DNA of 64,000 bases from Streptomyces mobaraensis NBRC 13819 = DSM 40847 (GTDB taxonomy: Bacteria > Actinomycetota > Actinomycetes > Streptomycetales > Streptomycetaceae): the NCBI RefSeq assembly GCF_017916255.1, contig NZ_CP072827.1, positions 372,001 to 436,000 on the forward strand. The letters run 5' to 3'. The position numbers and the translations under genes were made by a program. The notes under the pieces were generated by a model that was not told where the DNA came from, made no database searches, and saw nothing but the letters and a program-made list of their open reading frames with translations. Shown in pieces: positions 46,491-55,059 of the stretch; within the stretch, counting starts at the first letter, position 1, and every line of letters starts with the position of its first letter.

Positions 46491-48218
46491 ATGCAGTTGT
46501 CGAGGTGCTCGTTGTCCCTCCGTCCCCGTTCCGGTGAGCAAGTCCCGCCTCTGACCGCGCAGATCGCGCAGGCGAGCAACCCGGGCGGTACGGCGGCGAT
46601 GTGGGTGAGAGACCGCCTGGACGGGCTGTGGCGTGACGAGGACTTTGCCGATTGGTATCCGCGTGACGGGCGTCCGGGCCTCTCGCCCGCCCAACTGGCC
46701 ACCGTCTGTGTGCTGCAGTTCGTGCTCGGCCTGTCGGACCGGCAGGCCGCCGAGGCGGTGCGCTGCCGCATCGACTTCAAGTACGCCATGGCCATGGAGC
46801 TGGACGATCCCGGCTTCCACCACAGCGTGCTGGCCGACTTCCGTGAACGCCTCGCCGAGGGCGGCCGTGCCGACCGCCTCCTGGACCTCGCCCTGGCCCG
46901 CCTGAAGCTGGCCGGCCTGGTGCGCGAGCGCACCACACAACGCACCGACTCCACCCACGTCCTGGCCGCGGTCCGCGACCTGACCCGGCTGGAGATGGTC
47001 ACCGAGGCGGTCCGCGCCGCACTGGAGGAGGTCGCCGGCACCGCCCCGCACGTGCTGGACGAGCTGGTCGACGAGGACTGGGGGCGCCGCTACGGCCGTC
47101 CGGTCCGCCTGGGCAAGAACCCCACCAAGCCCAAGACCAGGATCCTGGCCACCGGCAACGACGCCGTCCGGCTCCTGGAACACCTCTACCGGCACAGGGC
47201 GGACCGTGCGTCGGGCCCTCGTGTCCAGACCCTGCGCCAGATCATGGTGCAGAACTATCACCGCGACGCCGCAGGCCGCCTGCGCTGGCGCACCGCCGAG
47301 ACCGAGGACGACCCCGGGCTGCCGCCCTCGTCCCGGGCGATCGTCTCCCCCTACGACACCGCGGCCCGCTATGCCCGTCACGGGCACATCATCAGCTGGA
47401 AGGGATTCTCTGCCCATCTGACGGAAACGTGCGCTCCTGACGGCCCCAACGTGATCACGGACGTGGCCACCACCGCGTCCACGACCCACGACAGCAACGT
47501 CCTGCCCGGCATCCACACCCGCCTCTCCCGCCGCGGTCTGCTGCCCGCCGAGCACCTGGTCGACAGCGGCTACACCTCCCTGCCCCACCTGGAACAAGCC
47601 GCACGCGACCATCAGGTCACCGTCTCCGGTCCGCTGAAGAACAACCCCACCCGCCAGCACCGTCGAGGCGAGGGCTTCGCCCGGGACGACTTCCACATCG
47701 ATTACGACCGCCGGCAGGTCACCTGCCCTCGGGGGCAGGTCAGCGCGGGCTGGCACGGCCCCTACCCGACCTCCTCGTCCACCGCGGCCCCACTGATCGT
47801 GGCACGGTTCACCAAGAGCCAGTGTCAGCCCTGCCCGGCCCGCGCACAGTGCACCACCTCCCGCGAGAGCACCCGCACCGTCGGATTTCCCCCGCGAGAA
47901 CTCCGTGACCTGCAACTCCGCGTCCGCGCCGAGCAACAGACGCCCGAGTGGAAGACCCGCTACGCGGTCCGCTCCGGAGTGGAAGGCACGGTCAACGAGT
48001 TCGCTCACGGCCACGGCATGCGCCGCTGCCGCTACCGAGGACAGAGCAAAGCCCACGTCCAGCACGTTCTGACCGCGATCGCCATCAACATCGAGCGTCT
48101 CGGCGGTCTCCCACCGACCGAGGAAGCACCCCCTCCCCGCCGACCGACCGCCTTCCAGAACTACCTCGACCAGCGCGAGATCCCCCGGCCGAAATCCTGG
48201 CGCACCCTGGGCACCTGA
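46491..48218 (+). CDS. IS1182-family transposase
   Basis: A 575-aa DDE transposase. The N-terminal DUF772-type domain includes [22 protein letters not shown]; the first catalytic Asp is in [14 protein letters not shown], later [16 protein letters not shown] and a C-terminal Cys-rich [35 protein letters not shown] carries the catalytic Glu. It appears intact and complete between the repeats. Confidence 0.92.
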   Translation: MQLSRCSLSLRPRSGEQVPPLTAQIAQASNPGGTAAMWVRDRLDGLWRDEDFADWYPRDGRPGLSPAQLATVCVLQFVLGLSDRQAAEAVRCRIDFKYAMAMELDDPGFHHSVLADFRERLAEGGRADRLLDLALARLKLAGLVRERTTQRTDSTHVLAAVRDLTRLEMVTEAVRAALEEVAGTAPHVLDELVDEDWGRRYGRPVRLGKNPTKPKTRILATGNDAVRLLEHLYRHRADRASGPRVQTLRQIMVQNYHRDAAGRLRWRTAETEDDPGLPPSSRAIVSPYDTAARYARHGHIISWKGFSAHLTETCAPDGPNVITDVATTASTTHDSNVLPGIHTRLSRRGLLPAEHLVDSGYTSLPHLEQAARDHQVTVSGPLKNNPTRQHRRGEGFARDDFHIDYDRRQVTCPRGQVSAGWHGPYPTSSSTAAPLIVARFTKSQCQPCPARAQCTTSRESTRTVGFPPRELRDLQLRVRAEQQTPEWKTRYAVRSGVEGTVNEFAHGHGMRRCRYRGQSKAHVQHVLTAIAINIERLGGLPPTEEAPPPRRPTAFQNYLDQREIPRPKSWRTLGT

Positions 48219-48226
48219 CCTCGGCC

Positions 48227-48254
48227 ACTCCAAGATCCCCGACAGAGTCAAGCT
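48227..48254. repeat. IS1182 right terminal inverted repeat
   Basis: ACTCCAAGATCCCCGACAGA at its inner side, ending GTCAAGCT at 48254; perfect complement of the left repeat. It lies 9 bp after the transposase stop. Confidence 0.95.
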
Positions 48255-48664
48255 GAGTGCCTGAGTGGGAACTCTTGATCGGCGGCGGCGAGGCCCCGCG
48301 TGTCGTGATCGCGAGACCTATGGCCATGGCCTCAGGCGTGCCCGATGTGTCGGATGACTGGCCCCTCGGTGGATCGTTCCGCGCGTCGTGGGGGGGGCGA
48401 TCTGTCTCAATTTCAGGCCTGGTCGGCGACGAGGTGCGCGCCCGTGGCGTCCTGCGGGCCAGCAGGCGGAGGAAGTGGGCCCCTGCACGACGAAATCTCT
48501 ATCGCTCAGCTGGTGCGGCTACGGCCTGTTCTCGGCCCTCTTCCTTTATGTGGCTCAAAGTGTACGGAGTGTGATTGATCGGCTCATAGAAGGCTTTGTG
48601 GCTGGGCAGGATGTGGCGGTCCTCCCGCGATGGCGGGCGACGAGTAAGGGGAGTGGGGGATCAA
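48255..48664. other. Upstream region of the cytolysin-like gene
   Basis: About 410 bp with lower GC than the host. Short frames (for example 48345-48578) cross it, but none has recognisable content or a convincing ribosome binding site. It may hold the promoter of the cytolysin-like gene; no clear hexamers were found. Confidence 0.35.
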
Positions 48665-50350
48665 ATGACGCAAGCGAGCGAGGGGCAGGTCACGGCTGTC
48701 GCGTGGGCAGTGCAGACCGAAGGCGGCGGGTGCCGGGTGCAGTGGGATGTGCCGGATGCCACGCGCTACGAGGTCTATCGCGTGCCGGGCGCGTCCGAGG
48801 CAGAGCGGGAGGCGTCAGCGGGCCGTGCCGTTCCGGTGGCGCAGGCCGCCAGCCTGGAGAAGGTTGAGCTGCCGGATCTGCCCGCGCTTCGGGAACATCA
48901 GTACGTGATCGCTGCCTTCACCGGCGATGGCTCGTTGCCGGTGGCTGTGGCGCCGGTGGGTGTGGGAGACCGCCAGGCCAAGGCGGACGTCGCGGCGGCC
49001 CTGGCCAAGTGGAGGAAGTGGCGGGAGCTCAGCCCGTACCAGCCGAACGCAAAGTCAAAGGTGGGCCCCGAAGAGGTCACCCACGTCAAGGGCGTCAAGC
49101 GTACGAAGCAGACCTACAGCCTGACGAAGAACCCCGAAGAGGCGATCACGTTCGATCCGAACGTGTCCATGTGCTTCCCCGGGGCGATCGTGCAGGCCAA
49201 GCCGGCCATCGAGAACGGCTACCTGATCCCGGCGGGAATCGAGGACAGCGACCGGGCGGACCTGGGCATCACGGTGGACCGGCTCACCAGCAGGAAGGAG
49301 ACGGCCTCCCCGCCGTCCGCGTCCAACGTGACCGCGGCGATCGGCAAGGTGGTCGGTGACGATGCCCCGGGCTCCTCGGACGTGGTCTTCCGCCGCGTGG
49401 AGGCGTACGACAGTTCCGAGACCGCCCTGGAACTGGGCATCTCCGCCAAGTATGGAGGGTTCGCCGCCTCGCTGGACATCAGCGCCAGGCGGAAGGAGAC
49501 CATGAACACGGTCCTGGTCTATCTGCGCGAGAGGGGGTTCACCGCGTTCTGTGACGTGTCCACCCCGGGCGCGCTGTTCAAGGACAGCTTCACCGAGGAG
49601 AAGCTCAACAAGCTCGTCAGCGGCGGTTACATGGGGCCGGACAACCCACCGCTGCTGGTCAACAGCGTCGTCTACGGCCGCATCATCGTCTTCACCTTCA
49701 CCTCCACCTCGTCCGAGACCGAGATCAAGGCCGCTCTCGAGGCCAGCTACCACGGCTTCGCGGACGTCGACGCCCACCTGAAGGCCCACTACCTGGGGAT
49801 CATCTCCAAGTCCGAGGTCAGCATCATCAGCAAGGGCAGCACCGGAGGCCAGATCAAGGAACTGCTCACCAAGGGCACACTCGCGGAATCCTTCGCCACC
49901 CCCCAGAAGTACAAGTCCTACGTGAGGATCGGCTACACCCTCCAGACCCTGGACGGCATCCCGGCCAAAATGAGCGAAACCACCAACTACGACGCCGTCG
50001 TCTGGGGAGACAGCACCGTCACCCTCAAAGTCAAGAGCCTCGGAACCCCCTTCGGAACTCGTGAGTCATTCGACATCACCATCGACGGGCAAGAGCTCCC
50101 CGGAGCTAGCGGGCACCCGGCCACTGCGTACCGCGCCTTCGCGGAGGATGGCTCCGGAGACCCATACCGCATCACATGCATGAAGTATCCGGTGATCGGT
50201 ACAACCGACACCGAAGCACACGTCGACTGGCGGCTCAGTCCCAAGGAATTGGGTTGGTTCGCCGGCGGCACTACCACCGCGAGCGGCCGCTACCCCGAGA
50301 CCGGCAACGTCTGGATGGACTACGAGGCAGTCAAAGACGGTAACTCCTAG
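48665..50350 (+). CDS. Cytosolic cholesterol-dependent-cytolysin-like pore-forming protein
   Basis: About 561 aa. Residues 1-100 form a fibronectin-III-like beta sandwich (VTAVAWAVQTEGGGCRVQWDV...YRVPG). Residues about 125-447 follow thiol-activated cytolysin domains 1-3: MCFPGAIVQAKPAIENGYL (near 170) matches the family 'YPGALLxA' block, and NPPLLVNSVVYGRIIVFTF (327-345) matches 'NPPVYVSSVAYGRxxY'; YVRIGYTLQTLDG and TTNYDAVVW match the end of domain 3. The C-terminal 110 residues are beta-rich, but the cholesterol-binding undecapeptide (ECTGLAWEWWR) is absent. No signal peptide or membrane anchor. ATG at 48665 is preferred over 48596. A MACPF/CDC pore function is inferred. Confidence 0.75.
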   Translation: MTQASEGQVTAVAWAVQTEGGGCRVQWDVPDATRYEVYRVPGASEAEREASAGRAVPVAQAASLEKVELPDLPALREHQYVIAAFTGDGSLPVAVAPVGVGDRQAKADVAAALAKWRKWRELSPYQPNAKSKVGPEEVTHVKGVKRTKQTYSLTKNPEEAITFDPNVSMCFPGAIVQAKPAIENGYLIPAGIEDSDRADLGITVDRLTSRKETASPPSASNVTAAIGKVVGDDAPGSSDVVFRRVEAYDSSETALELGISAKYGGFAASLDISARRKETMNTVLVYLRERGFTAFCDVSTPGALFKDSFTEEKLNKLVSGGYMGPDNPPLLVNSVVYGRIIVFTFTSTSSETEIKAALEASYHGFADVDAHLKAHYLGIISKSEVSIISKGSTGGQIKELLTKGTLAESFATPQKYKSYVRIGYTLQTLDGIPAKMSETTNYDAVVWGDSTVTLKVKSLGTPFGTRESFDITIDGQELPGASGHPATAYRAFAEDGSGDPYRITCMKYPVIGTTDTEAHVDWRLSPKELGWFAGGTTTASGRYPETGNVWMDYEAVKDGNS

Positions 50351-50596
50351 CCGCCCCAAGGGGCACGCCGCCCTCCTCGCACTTCCACTGCCCGCATAGG
50401 CGGGGCGCGAGGGGGCTGCAGGCGCGATCAGCCGTCATCAACAGCAGCGGGTGGCGCTGTCTCGGCCCTGCCGTCTCGGCTGCTCCTGAAAGGCGAGCAG
50501 GTACCCGTGTCGTGATTTCTGCGGCAAGGCGAGCCGTGTCGCCGCCCATCTGTGGATCCACCCGTCCCATCTGCTGTCCAGGCCGGAAGGGGAACC

Positions 50597-50992
50597 ATGC
50601 CGTCAGCTACCGCATCGTCCGCAATGATCGTCATCAAGGAGGACGGCGGAGGTGAAACCAGCCCCATGGCTCAGCCGCAAGCGCAGTCCTACCTGATCGA
50701 GGTCATCAAGGCCCGGAAGATGACCGAGAAGACGGCGAACGTCAAGCAAGCCCTGAACCAGGCATTCGACGGTGGTGGGAAAGCCACTGGCAAATACACG
50801 TTCAACGGGCATCCGGTCCTGCATGCCAGCTCAGGTAACGGCCAGACAAGCGCCACCCTCTTCTTCTACGACGACGCCGGCAAGCTGATGCTGTTCGCCA
50901 TGGGCGAGCATGACACCTCAACAAAGTACAAGATCAGCGTGTACGGGCAAAAGGGCACCGACTTCGCCAAAGGGAAGACGATCGCTGTCTGA
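50597..50992 (+). CDS. Small protein following the cytolysin-like gene
   Basis: A 131-aa protein of unknown family. The first 35 residues are probably flexible; from about residue 40, SYLIEVIKARKMTEKTANVKQAL is a helix and YTFNGHPVLHASSGNGQTSATLFFYDDAGKLMLFAMGEHD and YKISVYGQ are beta strands. No signal peptide. AAGGGGAACC precedes the ATG at 50597, 246 bp behind the cytolysin-like stop. It may be a partner, regulator or immunity factor; none of these is shown. Confidence 0.65.
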   Translation: MPSATASSAMIVIKEDGGGETSPMAQPQAQSYLIEVIKARKMTEKTANVKQALNQAFDGGGKATGKYTFNGHPVLHASSGNGQTSATLFFYDDAGKLMLFAMGEHDTSTKYKISVYGQKGTDFAKGKTIAV

Positions 50993-51329
50993 CTCCCGGT
51001 AGGCCGCTTGGCGCTGTCCGCTGGGTCACCAACGACCCCTCGGGCGGCGCCAAGGGCCGTCTCCGCCGCTCTCCGGCGATGAGGGAGCCCACCCCACGGT
51101 GCGGTGATTGACCTTTAAGTACGTGTTGGAAAACTGCCGACATTGAAGGTGGGGCGGGCTGGCGCCCGCAGCCGTCTGATCGGAGTTGCGTCTCAGCGTG
51201 ACGGCGTGCGGGGTGGCCCGTGGAGCGGTCGACAAGTCCGGTGTGGCTGGAGAAGCCAGCGACGCTCGAACATCTCGTTCCTGCTTCAGGGGGACAGCGT
51301 CGCACGGGCAGCGACGCCACCATGGATAC
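50993..51329. other. Intergenic region, no gene seen
   Basis: About 340 bp of moderate GC. An AT-rich patch at 51110-51140 (TTTAAGTACGTGTTGGAAAA) is the most promoter-like part. Nothing else is supported. Confidence 0.3.
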
Positions 51330-51539
51330 ATGGTCAAACGACTAATTACCGTGACGGCCTTGGCCGTCTCGTCCGCCATCCTGGCTGCAGGAATCACTTC
51401 GGCCGCGGCCGCAGTTCCAGCCAGCATTCCGGCAGCCGATCCTGTCAGCCCTGTGACGCCGGACGAACCACAGGATCGGACAGGCTTCTCTGTTCCCGAT
51501 GCCCTCCAGCTCGTCATCGACACGGTCAACTCATTCTGA
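51330..51539 (+). CDS. Very small secreted protein
   Basis: A 69-aa protein: signal peptide VKRLITVTALAVSSAILAAG to the AAA near residue 27, then about 40 residues rich in Pro and acidic residues with no Cys. No clear ribosome binding site, so the start is provisional (an ATG 8 bp earlier is out of frame). Function unknown. Confidence 0.5.
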   Translation: MVKRLITVTALAVSSAILAAGITSAAAAVPASIPAADPVSPVTPDEPQDRTGFSVPDALQLVIDTVNSF

Positions 51540-51622
51540 CCAGGGCCTGCCGGCTCAGCTGCCAATCACCGACCTGGCGCGAAGCCAGGACTGCATCCAA
51601 CCGACGAACAGAAAGGCTGGCT

Positions 51623-51997
51623 ATGCGGCGACTTGCTGCTGTTCTCCTCGGGGCTGTGATCGTTCTGGGAGGCACCTCTTCCCATGCCGTCGCCGCCCCG
51701 GGTGACCAAACCACGGTGGTAGGATCATGGGCCGAGAACGGCAACCAATCCATCGCAACGTGCCCGGCGGGAACCAAGCTGGTGAGCGGCGGCTACAACG
51801 CACAGCCCAATTATCACGAGGTACGGCGCGGTGGCGTGCTGGGGATGGTCGTTGACGCAACGGATGGTGTGCGCTCGTCCATCGGGCCCAACATGATCAG
51901 CACCAACACTCCGGCCCAGAATTCCTGGTATGCCTCGATTGAGGATGGCCGGATCCGGGCTTACGCGATCTGTGAAGAGGTGGCTCCCAGGAGATGA
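51623..51997 (+). CDS. Small secreted protein, two-cysteine CPxG type
   Basis: A 124-aa exported protein. Signal peptide to about residue 25 (LAAVLLGAVIVLGGTSSHAVA). Mature SIATCPAGTKLVSGGYN and the final RAYAICEEVA carry the only two Cys; this CPxGxxxxGGG...AYAxC pattern is seen in a group of secreted actinomycete proteins. Weak ribosome binding site. Function unknown. Confidence 0.65.
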   Translation: MRRLAAVLLGAVIVLGGTSSHAVAAPGDQTTVVGSWAENGNQSIATCPAGTKLVSGGYNAQPNYHEVRRGGVLGMVVDATDGVRSSIGPNMISTNTPAQNSWYASIEDGRIRAYAICEEVAPRR

Positions 51998-52042
51998 CCT
52001 TGCTGATGAAGCCGGTCCCAGTTCACCCCGTATGAAGCACAC

Positions 52043-52094
52043 GCCCTGGCTGAGCGCGGTGGCGGCCGAGGCCGCCACCGCGCTCAGCCAGGGC
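52043..52094. repeat. 52-bp perfect palindrome
   Basis: Two 25-bp arms starting GCCCTGGCTGAGCGCGGTGG and ending with its complement meet at the two-base centre GA, with no mismatch. It lies 46 bp after the secreted-protein stop and at the end of a broken gene remnant on the other strand. It could act as a terminator, but a stem this long is unusual. Confidence 0.85.
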
Positions 52095-52344
52095 TTCTTG
52101 TCCCAGCCGTCAGAGCGTGGCCGACCGCCGCGGGCCAGCCGCCGGGTGTTGACGATCTGCCGCGCGACGGCGGTGTACGCCGGCACGATGCGGGTGTCCT
52201 CCAGATCGGCCTGGGAGGGCACGGCGCCGAACGGACGCAGTCCGCCGGGTCGCGTGATCCAGCCGAGCAGGGGGACACCGCTGTCGTGCATGTCCTGGGC
52301 TACGGCGTCGTAGAAGGCCGGGTCGGCCGCGCGAACACGCGGCT
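52095..52344 (-). pseudogene. Remnant of a plasmid-type gene broken by the IS5 element
   Basis: On the minus strand KPRVRAADPAFYDAVAQDMHDSGVPLLGWITRPGGLRPFG and on to DTRIVPAYTAVARQIVNTRRLARGGRPRSDGWDKK read as natural protein, in a frame different from the neighbouring transposase. Its N-terminus is probably the 13-codon start at 53250 (MTISRDRYRLLPP), which overlaps the RacP-like stop as ATGA. The C-terminal end runs into the palindrome. Function unknown. Confidence 0.6.
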
Positions 52345-53166
52345 TCACCGGGCAACGGCGACGCCCGGACGGGTGAGCCGGCGGGTCATGAGCGTGATCG
52401 CGGCCCACGTGATCAACGCCTCCGAGTGCTGCGGCAGCCTCTCGTAATCGCGGGCATTTCTGCGGGCCTGCATGATCCACGCGATCGAGCGTTCGACCAC
52501 CCAGCGGCGGGGCAGAATGACGAACCCGGGGGTGTTCTTCGGCCGGCTGACCGTCTTGACCGTGAGCCTCAGGAACGAGCGGGCCCAGTCGACCAGGCCG
52601 CCGGCGTAGGCGGAGTCGGCCCAGACCACCGTCAGCTCGGGGTGCATCAGCCTCAGACGGAAGAGGACTTCGCGCCCGGCGTCGCGGTCGCTGACGTCCG
52701 CGGGGGTCACCATTACCAGCAGCGGCAGACCCCGTGTGTCCACGACGAGGTGGCGTTTGCGCCCGTCTATCTTCTTCGCGGCGTCGTAGCCGCGGGTGGC
52801 TTTGCTGACGGTCTCGGCGGCCTTGACGCTCTGGGAGTCGATGACGATCGCGACCGCATGCGGGGCCCGGCCCGAACCGCACCGGATCCGGCGGCGGAGC
52901 TGGTCGCGGAGGATGCCGACGATCCCGGCCGCTGCCCATTTCGCGAAGTGGTCATAGACCGTCCGCCATGGCGGGAAGTCCTGCGGCAGGGCCCTCCACT
53001 TGCAGCCGGAATCGACCAAATACCTGATGGCGTCCACGATGTCGCGCCTGTGGTGCTTCTCCGGCCTGCCACCCCAGCGGGTCCGGCATGCGGGCACCGG
53101 AAGAAGGGGCTCGATCAAAGCCCACTCCGCTGTCGTGGTGTCGGAGGGGTAGCAGCGGCGACGCAT
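52345..53166 (-). CDS. IS5-family transposase
   Basis: About 273 aa. MRRRCYPSDTTTAEWALIEPLLP is the usual N-terminus and KWRALPQDFPPWRTVYDHFAKW the DUF4096-type domain. DDE motif: VIDSQSVKAAE, VVWADSAYAGG, and RRWVVERSIAWIMQARRNARDYE. The frame extends upstream to 53250, but those residues belong to the gene the element entered. It looks intact. Confidence 0.88.
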   Translation of the reverse strand: MRRRCYPSDTTTAEWALIEPLLPVPACRTRWGGRPEKHHRRDIVDAIRYLVDSGCKWRALPQDFPPWRTVYDHFAKWAAAGIVGILRDQLRRRIRCGSGRAPHAVAIVIDSQSVKAAETVSKATRGYDAAKKIDGRKRHLVVDTRGLPLLVMVTPADVSDRDAGREVLFRLRLMHPELTVVWADSAYAGGLVDWARSFLRLTVKTVSRPKNTPGFVILPRRWVVERSIAWIMQARRNARDYERLPQHSEALITWAAITLMTRRLTRPGVAVAR

Positions 53167-53210
53167 CCCGGGCACCTCCATGCGGTGTTCCAGGGGCCGG
53201 CCCCGCCGGG
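52345..53210 (-). mobile_element. IS5-family insertion sequence, ends approximate
   Basis: Contains one IS5-type transposase gene and splits a small plasmid-type gene. Terminal repeats were not identified with certainty; weak similarity around GCTTC..CC occurs at both edges. Confidence 0.6.
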
Positions 53211-53250
53211 AGGGGGGAAGCAGGCGGTACCGGTCCCTGGAGATGGTCAT
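53211..53250 (-). pseudogene. Start of the IS5-interrupted gene
   Basis: ATG at 53250 overlaps the TGA of the RacP-like gene (ATGA) and reads MTISRDRYRLLPP before transposon sequence. Translational coupling indicates a former third or fourth gene of this operon. See the remnant at 52095-52344. Confidence 0.5.
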
Positions 53251-53666
53251 GCGCTGGCGATCAGGTCGAGGGTGGACTCGACCGAAGCGAGCTGGGCAAC
53301 GATGTGCCGCACCCACTTGTCCTTCGGGTGAAGGGCAGCGTGCGGGGCGACCGTGCCGGAGATCAGACGGCGGATCTCGGTGAGCTTCTCACTGATCACC
53401 GACCGCTCGTAGGCTTCGAGCTCCCCGGACTGGGCGGCGAACTTGTAGCCGTCGGCCCGTGTCCAGATCAACGGCGGCCAACCGTTCTCGGCGATCATGT
53501 CCCGCAGCACGGCCAGTCCCGCCCTCACCTGGCTCGGGGAGAGCTCGCTCGCCCGCACCAGCTGCGGGAACAGCAGGCCCGCCGGCCTCGCCTCGAAGAG
53601 CACGAACCGGATGCTGTTCGCGTGCCGCTCGGCCGCAGCACCCCGCCTCCGGGATGCCCGCGGCAT
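53247..53666 (-). CDS. RacP-like plasmid protein
   Basis: A 139-aa protein. ANSIRFVLFEARPAGLLFPQLVRASELSPSQVRAGLAVLRDMIAENG looks like a winged-helix DNA-binding part, followed by a helical part with EAYERSVISEKLTEIRRLISGT. It resembles what I recall as RacP proteins of Streptomyces plasmids; this is not verified. It starts 2 bp after the upstream stop, so it belongs to one operon. Confidence 0.6.
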   Translation of the reverse strand: MPRASRRRGAAAERHANSIRFVLFEARPAGLLFPQLVRASELSPSQVRAGLAVLRDMIAENGWPPLIWTRADGYKFAAQSGELEAYERSVISEKLTEIRRLISGTVAPHAALHPKDKWVRHIVAQLASVESTLDLIASA

Positions 53667-53668
53667 CC

Positions 53669-54571
53669 CTACTCGCCCCGCAGCAGCCGCGCGAGCTCCG
53701 CGTCCATGTCGACCTTGCCGGTCTCGACCGCGTTCTCGATCCAGTCCAGCGTCGCCCTCACGCCCGCCACCCGCTGATGGACCACCGCGCGCTCGTCCTC
53801 GCTCAGCCTGCGGTCGCGCAGGCCCGGCACCACCCGGCCGGCCGCCGCGGTGAACGCGTGGCAGGCCGCCACCAGGTCCAGGAACTCGATCGAGTGCTCG
53901 ATCCGCCTCACCGCAGGGGCGAAGACGTCCGTGCGCTCGAAGTGCTCGCGGGCTTGCCGCCCCCGCTCGACCTGGGCCTGGTTGACCATGTGCCGGGCGG
54001 TGTTATCGGCCATGGCCCGCGCGGCGATCTCGGGCCGGTGCAGCATGACGGTGGCCACCTGACTGGCCACCTCCTCCTCACGCGCGAGGGTGTGGATGGC
54101 GTTGATCTTCTCCTGCGGCGAGACCGGCTTGGCGGCCTGCTGGCCCACCCGCCGGTGGGCGTCGTCGGGCGTCCACCGCATCTTGCCCGCGGGAGGTTTG
54201 CCGATCGCCTCGAACCGCTCCCTCTCGTCCTCGATGTGCGCGAGGATCCGGTGGACGGTGAAGGACACCCCGCTGCGGCGCCGTTCCTTCGGCCACCGGG
54301 AGGCCGTCCACCTCTGCTTCTCCACCGTCTTGTAGGACATGCCGATGTCCTCGGCGAGCCGGTGCAACGATTCGCGGACCGTGAACAGCTCCTGCCCCGG
54401 CGCGACCTCGTGCCGCCCGCCCCGCAGGCGCATCGGCTCGATCTCCAGCGCGCGGTCGCCGATGACGAACTGCCCCGTGGTCTGCTGCTCGACCACCTTC
54501 CGCAGCTCGGCGACGATCTCCTCGTATCGCTTCTGGCTGACACTCCCGACTTTGGTGTCGTCCTCGGACAT
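53669..54571 (-). CDS. DUF6192-like plasmid protein
   Basis: About 300 aa, highly charged and mostly helical. The N-terminal part QKRYEEIVAELRKVVEQQTTGQFVIGDRALEIEP and the central LAEDIGMSYKTVEKQRWTASRWP (helix-turn-helix-like) suggest DNA binding. It resembles DUF6192 proteins of Streptomyces mobile elements from memory. Likely role: plasmid control or partition; not shown. First ATG after the zinc-finger gene, weak ribosome binding site. Confidence 0.6.
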   Translation of the reverse strand: MSEDDTKVGSVSQKRYEEIVAELRKVVEQQTTGQFVIGDRALEIEPMRLRGGRHEVAPGQELFTVRESLHRLAEDIGMSYKTVEKQRWTASRWPKERRRSGVSFTVHRILAHIEDERERFEAIGKPPAGKMRWTPDDAHRRVGQQAAKPVSPQEKINAIHTLAREEEVASQVATVMLHRPEIAARAMADNTARHMVNQAQVERGRQAREHFERTDVFAPAVRRIEHSIEFLDLVAACHAFTAAAGRVVPGLRDRRLSEDERAVVHQRVAGVRATLDWIENAVETGKVDMDAELARLLRGE

Positions 54572-54736
54572 GGCTTTCACCACCCCGCGGGCCGGGGCAC
54601 GACCGCTTCCCGGCCGTGACGGGACTCGGCCCGCAACGACTCCGAGCGTCAGACCGAAAAACCACTGATCACAAGAATCAACGCACAATTGAGCGAAACA
54701 GGACAGAAGTTGAGCGGCTGGCCGTTCACGATGCGG

Positions 54737-55048
54737 TTACTGTGACCGTTCGCTGAACGGTTCCTTCCGCCTCCGCCAGGCCCTCACCTTGCACCGCGAC
54801 GAGCAGAAAACAGCCGTCGACCGCCGGTCCAGCCCCACCACCCACCGGACTCCGCACTCCGGACACTCCCGCTCGCCGACGCCGGTCTGCACGGCCGCCA
54901 GCCGCTGCCGCAGCCGGCGTTCCCGGCGCCACCACCTGGCCCGACACGCCGACGAGCAGTACACCGCATCCGGCCGGGCACCCCGCCTCAGCGGGTCGTC
55001 ACAGCACCTGCAACGACGGCCCGCCGACCCAACGGCGTCCTCCGGCAC
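54737..55048 (-). CDS. Small double zinc-finger protein
   Basis: A 103-aa basic protein. Two treble-clef-like units: CRCCDDPLRRGARPDAVYCSSACRARWWRR-type at the N-terminus and CPECGVRWVV...FCSSRCKVRAWRRR at the C-terminus, each with four Cys. Small proteins of this type are common on actinomycete plasmids. GTG start; the inverted repeat CCGTTC-GCT-GAACGG (54746-54760) falls at its 3' end and may serve the DUF6192-like gene. Confidence 0.65.
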   Translation of the reverse strand: MPEDAVGSAGRRCRCCDDPLRRGARPDAVYCSSACRARWWRRERRLRQRLAAVQTGVGERECPECGVRWVVGLDRRSTAVFCSSRCKVRAWRRRKEPFSERSQ

Positions 55049-55059
55049 CCCGCCAGCGT

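Larger units (their letters stand above)
46409..48254 (+). mobile_element. IS1182-family insertion sequence, 1846 bp
   Basis: Terminal repeats at 46409-46436 and 48227-48254 are perfect over 28 bp (AGCTTGACTCTGTCGGGG... inward). It encloses one transposase gene. Flanking bases (CCTG left, GAGT right) do not match, so no target duplication remains. Confidence 0.9.

Noticed and set aside
48257..48578. Short frames (105 aa and 77 aa) upstream of the cytolysin-like gene
   Set aside because: Overlapping each other in different frames, no conserved content and no ribosome binding site.
51725..52939. 404-codon minus-strand frame as one gene
   Set aside because: It joins an antisense shadow of the IS5 transposase, the real remnant at 52095-52344 and an antisense shadow of the secreted-protein gene.
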